Below, piece by piece: positions 20,842 to 24,167 of a stretch of 24,167 bases of DNA. Below the pieces are notes generated by a model. That model was not told the origin of the DNA. It did not search any database and saw only the letters and a list, made by a program, of their open reading frames with translations. The position numbers and the translations under genes are program-made. This stretch comes from Bin87 sp034421995. GTDB taxonomy: Bacteria > Chloroflexota > Dehalococcoidia > Lucifugimonadales > UBA3495. The stretch covers positions 1-24,167 of the forward strand of contig DAOUJY010000119.1 of NCBI GenBank assembly GCA_034421995.1. Direction: 5' to 3'. Positions within the stretch are counted from its first letter, which is position 1. Each line of letters starts with the position of its first letter.

Positions 20842-21999
20842 ATGAAACACGTTAGCGTCATCCCCGACCGTTACACCAGGGCAACGTTCCAGCCGTCACA
20901 GTACCCGGGGCTAAAGGCGCCGCCCGCTCCTGGAGCCATCATCGAAGTATGCAGCGACGGACTCGTGCTGGACCTCTCAGGCGTGGTGCTGGATGGCGAA
21001 GGGAACGGTGGCGTGGCCGTCTGGGTACACGATTGCAGCGACGTGACTATCGCCAACGGCGTTGTGATCGGCTTTCACTGGGGCATTCGCGCCGAAAACG
21101 TCGGCAACCTTACCGTGCGGAATTGCGTCGTTTCGGACAATACGAACCCCCTTGACGCCGGCTGGCTCCCTGATATAAAGGCGCCGGTGGAGGAAGGCTT
21201 CGGCGGTGGTATTCATCTCCGCGAGGTTCAGCACGCCACGATAGCCGGTAATCAAGTCAACAACAATTTCAACGGCATCAGCGTCGTCCGGTCGGAATAC
21301 AACACGATCAGAGACAACAACGCGTCTTACTGCGGCAACGTCGGGATCTATTTGCTGCGGTCCAGCCACAACAAAATTCTGGACAACCGGGCGGAGCACT
21401 GCATCCGCTACACCGACCGCTTCTGGTGCGACACGGCGGACTCGGCGGGAATCCTCCTAGAGGACGGTTCCAACCACAACCGGGTCACGGGCAACAACTT
21501 GCGCTACAGCGGCGACGGGTTCTTCATCCGGACCCACAATCGAGAACCGTCCAACCACAACTTCATAACCGGCAACGACGCCAGCTATTCGCCCAACAAT
21601 GCCTTCGAGGCGGTTTTCTCTTCGGGCAACGTCTTTGCAGACAACGTCGCCAACTATTCCAACTACGGTTTCTGGCTGGGCTATTCGACGGACACAACGG
21701 TCAGGAGGAACGAGATCCGGGCCAACCGGTTCGACGGCATCGCCATCGAGCATGGGCGAGACAATCGCATTGAAGACAATCGGATTGAGGGCAACCGCAA
21801 CGGCATCCGCCTCTGGAGCGACCCCGCGCCGGGTGGTGGGGCAAACGAGGACGCGCCACCGCGCCGCTACGCCGTTTCGGGAAATCGGATCGAGGATTCC
21901 CGAGACTGCGGCATTGTGTCAACGAATGACCACGCGCTCGGCCTGGAAGCCAACGATTTTCGACGCAACCGCCGCGACACGGCGCGCCGACCGGTTTGA
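20842..21999 (+). CDS. Right-handed parallel beta-helix (NosD-like, PbH1-repeat) protein
   Basis: The 385-residue protein is almost entirely PbH1-type coils rich in Asn and Gly: for example NVGNLTVRNCVVSDN, HATIAGNQVNNNFNGISVV, YNTIRDNNASYCGNVGIYLL, HNRVTGNNLRYSGDGFFI, TTVRRNEIRANRFDGIAIE and DNRIEDNRIEGNRNGIRLW, from about residue 50 to 375. This fold is shared by NosD, pectin and alginate lyases and mannuronan epimerases; I see no lyase signature that would choose between them. A short N-terminal segment (1-35) caps the helix and there is no signal peptide. The gene follows the Ig-like gene by 45 bases in the same direction and is likely cotranscribed. No strong SD precedes the ATG. It ends 15 bases from the convergent ABC-F gene. 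Confidence 0.85.
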   Translation: MKHVSVIPDRYTRATFQPSQYPGLKAPPAPGAIIEVCSDGLVLDLSGVVLDGEGNGGVAVWVHDCSDVTIANGVVIGFHWGIRAENVGNLTVRNCVVSDNTNPLDAGWLPDIKAPVEEGFGGGIHLREVQHATIAGNQVNNNFNGISVVRSEYNTIRDNNASYCGNVGIYLLRSSHNKILDNRAEHCIRYTDRFWCDTADSAGILLEDGSNHNRVTGNNLRYSGDGFFIRTHNREPSNHNFITGNDASYSPNNAFEAVFSSGNVFADNVANYSNYGFWLGYSTDTTVRRNEIRANRFDGIAIEHGRDNRIEDNRIEGNRNGIRLWSDPAPGGGANEDAPPRRYAVSGNRIEDSRDCGIVSTNDHALGLEANDFRRNRRDTARRPV

Positions 22000-22014
22000 T
22001 CTGAACCCGATTGG

Positions 22015-23997
22015 TCAGTCGGCTTTGAGCGCGACCAGGGTCCGGTCCACGTCCTCCGCTTCCAGCGACAGCCGTTCCCATTCGTCCCACAGGGACTGTT
22101 CCTCTTCCTTGAGCATCCGGTAACGCTCTCCAGTAGCCTCCAACTGGGCCCGGTCTTCAAATTGCTCGGGATTGGCGAACATGGCTTCCAACTCTGAAGA
22201 GATGGTCTCGCGCTCAGTGATGGCTAATCCGATCTCCTCTATACGGGCCGCCAGTTGGCGCGCCTGCCGGTTCAACGCGCGCTCCCGTTCCTCTTCGGGG
22301 GTCAGGGGCCGCCGGTGTCGTCGCCGGCCATTGGTATTGCTTGGGGTGTCGGCGGTTTCGGCCACAACTGCGTTGACGGCGGGTTTCGCGTCCGCTTCCT
22401 GCTGTTTCCGATACAGATAGGCGTTGTAGTCGCCGGGGAAGATCCGGGGGATACCGCCCTCAATTTCGATTATCTTGTTGGCGACCTGCCGGATCAGGGT
22501 GCGGTCGTGAGTCACCAGGCAGATGGCGCCGCGGTAGTCGCCCAGGGCGTCGGCCAGGATCTCCCGGGAGGTGATGTCCAGGTGGTTGGTCGGCTCGTCC
22601 ATGAGGAGGAAATTGCTGGGCTGGAGGAGCAGTTTGGCCAAGGCCACCCGAGCCTTTTCGCCGCCGGACAGCACGGATATCGGCTTGAGAACGTCCTCGC
22701 CGCTGAACAGAAAGCCGCCCAGGGTGGTGCGCAGGTTCTGTTCCGATTCGGCCGGCGCCGCCTCCCGCAATTCCTCGAAAGCGGTATTGCCGGGGTTGAG
22801 CAGGTCCAGCACGTGCTGGGCGTAGTAGGCGGCAATCACGTTGTGGCCGAGTCTGCGCTCCCCGTGGTTGATGGACAGCGCTCCCGCGAGGATCTTCAGC
22901 AGCGTCGTTTTGCCGGCGCCATTGGGACCGACCAGCGCGACGCGGTCGCCGCGTTCCAGGGTCAGGTTCAGTCCCTGGTACACCACGTTGTCGCCGTAGG
23001 ACTTTCCCACGTTGTCGAGTCTGATGATTTCGGAGCCGCTGCGGGGAGGTTCCGGGAACGAATAGCTGACCTTCCTGGTCGCTCGGGGCAGCTCGATAAC
23101 GTCGATCTTTTCCAGCTGTTTCAGCCGGCTCTGCACCTGACGTGCCTTGGTGGCCTTGTAGCGGAACCGCTCGACGAAACGCATCTGACGCTGGATCTCG
23201 CGTTCCTGGCGGGCGGCGGCGGCCTGCCTGACTTCCAGGGCGCGCTCGCGGGCGACCAGGTAATCGTCATAGTTGCCGCGATGATGGACCGCTTCTCCCG
23301 GTTCGATGGCCAGGATGCGGTTGGCTACCTGGTTCAAGAAGGCGCGGTCGTGGGAGGTGATGACCACTCCCCCAGCAAAAGAGGAAAGATACTTTTCAAA
23401 CCACAGGTTTGCCTCCAGGTCCAGATGGTTCGTCGGCTCGTCCAGCAGGAGCAGATCGGGGTCCCGATACAGCAGCCGGGCCAGCTCGGCCCGCATGATC
23501 CAACCGCCGCTGAACTCGCGCATATTGCGGGAGAAGTCGCTTTCCTTGAAGCCTAGGCCCGACAGTATTGCCTTTGCCTCGTGGTCGCGGTCGGCCCCGC
23601 CGACGGCTTCCAACTCCGCGTCGAGTTGGGCCAGCAGGTCGATCAAATCGCGCTGTTTGGCCGGATCGTTAGTGGATGACAGATCCTCCCTGGCGGCTGC
23701 AATCCGGTCGGCCACGGCAATCGCTTCGTGGTGGGCGCTCAACACCTCCTGAAGCAGCGTCCGGCCCGCGAATGGCGCCGGTTCCTGCTTGAGGTATCCC
23801 ACCGTGGTGTTGCGCCGCCCGGATATTGAACCGTCGTCCGGCAGGATCTCGCCGGCGAGGATGTCCAGAAGCGTCGTCTTACCCGAACCGTTGGCCCCGA
23901 TGAGCGCAATGCGGTCACCGGCGGCCATCGAGACGTTCAGCCCGCTGAAAAGGGTCCGTTCGGAGTAGGCTTTGCTGATGTTGGATGCGAAAAGCAT
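22015..23997 (-). CDS. ABC-F family ATPase (ribosome-associated, Uup/EttA-like)
   Basis: From ATG at 23997 the protein has 660 residues; a TTG at 24009 would add four. It has two ABC ATPase domains in tandem and no membrane domain, the ABC-F plan. Domain 1 has Walker A GANGSGKTT, signature FSGGWIMRAELARLL and LLLLDEPTNHLD. Domain 2 has GPNGAGKTTLL, LSGGEKARVALAKLL and LLMDEPTNHLD. Between them is a charged linker rich in Arg/Gln (REREIQRQMRFVERFR) corresponding to the P-site tRNA interaction motif. After domain 2 comes a basic stretch (TNGRRRHRRPLTPEEE) and a Uup-like coiled coil (about 590-650) rich in Glu/Arg. ABC-F proteins act on the ribosome in translation rescue, stalling relief or antibiotic protection; this one cannot be assigned to a subfamily. 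Neither candidate start has a good SD. Confidence 0.92.
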   Translation of the reverse strand: MLFASNISKAYSERTLFSGLNVSMAAGDRIALIGANGSGKTTLLDILAGEILPDDGSISGRRNTTVGYLKQEPAPFAGRTLLQEVLSAHHEAIAVADRIAAAREDLSSTNDPAKQRDLIDLLAQLDAELEAVGGADRDHEAKAILSGLGFKESDFSRNMREFSGGWIMRAELARLLYRDPDLLLLDEPTNHLDLEANLWFEKYLSSFAGGVVITSHDRAFLNQVANRILAIEPGEAVHHRGNYDDYLVARERALEVRQAAAARQEREIQRQMRFVERFRYKATKARQVQSRLKQLEKIDVIELPRATRKVSYSFPEPPRSGSEIIRLDNVGKSYGDNVVYQGLNLTLERGDRVALVGPNGAGKTTLLKILAGALSINHGERRLGHNVIAAYYAQHVLDLLNPGNTAFEELREAAPAESEQNLRTTLGGFLFSGEDVLKPISVLSGGEKARVALAKLLLQPSNFLLMDEPTNHLDITSREILADALGDYRGAICLVTHDRTLIRQVANKIIEIEGGIPRIFPGDYNAYLYRKQQEADAKPAVNAVVAETADTPSNTNGRRRHRRPLTPEEERERALNRQARQLAARIEEIGLAITERETISSELEAMFANPEQFEDRAQLEATGERYRMLKEEEQSLWDEWERLSLEAEDVDRTLVALKAD

Positions 23998-24055
23998 GAG
24001 GGACGGCAATAGAGGCTAATGGCCCGACCGGGTTTTGGCAAGATGGGTGCCGCTC

Positions 24056-24167
24056 TCACGCGTACCCGGTTTGGTGGCGTTGAATGGTGAAGAGGTGGTC
24101 AGGCGGATCGGGTGTGGCGAGATAGTATTCGTAACCCAAGTGCAAGATGCCCAGCTTCCCTCGGGAG
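24056..24167 (-). CDS. C-terminal fragment of an unidentified protein (cut by window edge)
   Basis: On the minus strand a frame is open from the window edge to a TGA (complement of 24056-24058) and encodes about 36 residues, including HLGYEYYLATPDPPDHLF. The composition (Tyr, Pro, His, few Arg/Ala runs) looks more like real protein than the antisense frames around it. The fragment is too short to identify. It would lie upstream of the ABC-F gene in the same direction, 58 bases away. Confidence 0.35.
   Translation of the reverse strand, partial: SRGKLGILHLGYEYYLATPDPPDHLFTIQRHQTGYA

Noticed and set aside
22255..23556. Plus-strand open frame of 433 codons opposite the ABC-F gene
   Set aside because: It mirrors the ABC-F ATPase, which has both Walker A and signature motifs; the antisense product resembles nothing and has no SD.
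1..24167. CRISPR array, tRNA or rRNA genes, complete insertion sequence or prophage
   Set aside because: I found no regularly spaced direct repeats, no cloverleaf, no rRNA-like stretch and no intact transposase or phage gene. A software scan was not possible, so small RNAs could be missed.

Overview
This is a GC-rich (roughly 60% by eye) bacterial chromosome window, densely packed with catabolic enzymes from large paralogous families. It holds two luciferase-like flavin monooxygenases, two amidohydrolases, an amidase, a gamma-glutamyltranspeptidase homologue, a D-amino-acid-oxidase-fold flavoenzyme, a Gfo/Idh/MocA dehydrogenase, and beta-propeller and beta-helix proteins. Together with short palindromic intergenic repeats, this suggests a Chloroflexota of the Dehalococcoidia/SAR202 type (marine or host-associated). 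That assignment is an inference from gene content: there is no rRNA, ribosomal protein or other marker gene here.

Layout. 1-90 is the tail of an unidentified gene. 91-762 has no gene but contains a cluster of palindromic repeats. 763-2816 (+) encodes an alpha/beta hydrolase with a Cys nucleophile and an FAD-dependent oxidoreductase with a TTG start. 8127-2847 (-) is a tightly spaced operon transcribed in the order amidase, NAD-dependent epimerase/dehydrogenase, LLM flavin monooxygenase, PuuE-like deacetylase/allantoinase, endonuclease/exonuclease/phosphatase-fold protein. It diverges, across a 134-bp region with a perfect 6-3-6 palindrome, from 8262-10865 (+), which encodes a fused nucleotidyltransferase-HEPN protein and a gamma-glutamyltranspeptidase homologue. 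13118-10876 (-) is an LLM monooxygenase plus Gfo/Idh/MocA pair. 14276-13416 (-) is a metallo-beta-lactamase-fold hydrolase, divergent from 14458-17988 (+): an amidohydrolase, a PAL-like (peptidyl-hydroxyglycine lyase) beta-propeller and a D-aminoacylase family protein, the last behind its own promoter and a nested palindrome. A Rieske protein (18469-18101, -) diverges from 18626-21999 (+), a run of three structural-fold proteins without recognisable signal peptides: propeller-like, Ig-like and beta-helix. The window closes with an ABC-F ATPase (23997-22015, -) and the tail of another gene.

How it may work together (inference). The amidase/LLM/PuuE-like operon has the enzyme classes used to open and hydrolyse N-heterocycles or amides, as in pyrimidine and purine catabolism. 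The 14.4-18.0 kb cluster has classes that act on modified or D-amino-acid peptides and N-acyl amino acids. The overall theme is scavenging of unusual nitrogenous organic matter. There is no phage, CRISPR array or intact insertion sequence. The most unusual elements are the fused MNT-HEPN gene, the nested palindrome at 16239-16289 beside a good sigma-70-type promoter, and the three-gene module at 18.6-22.0 kb.
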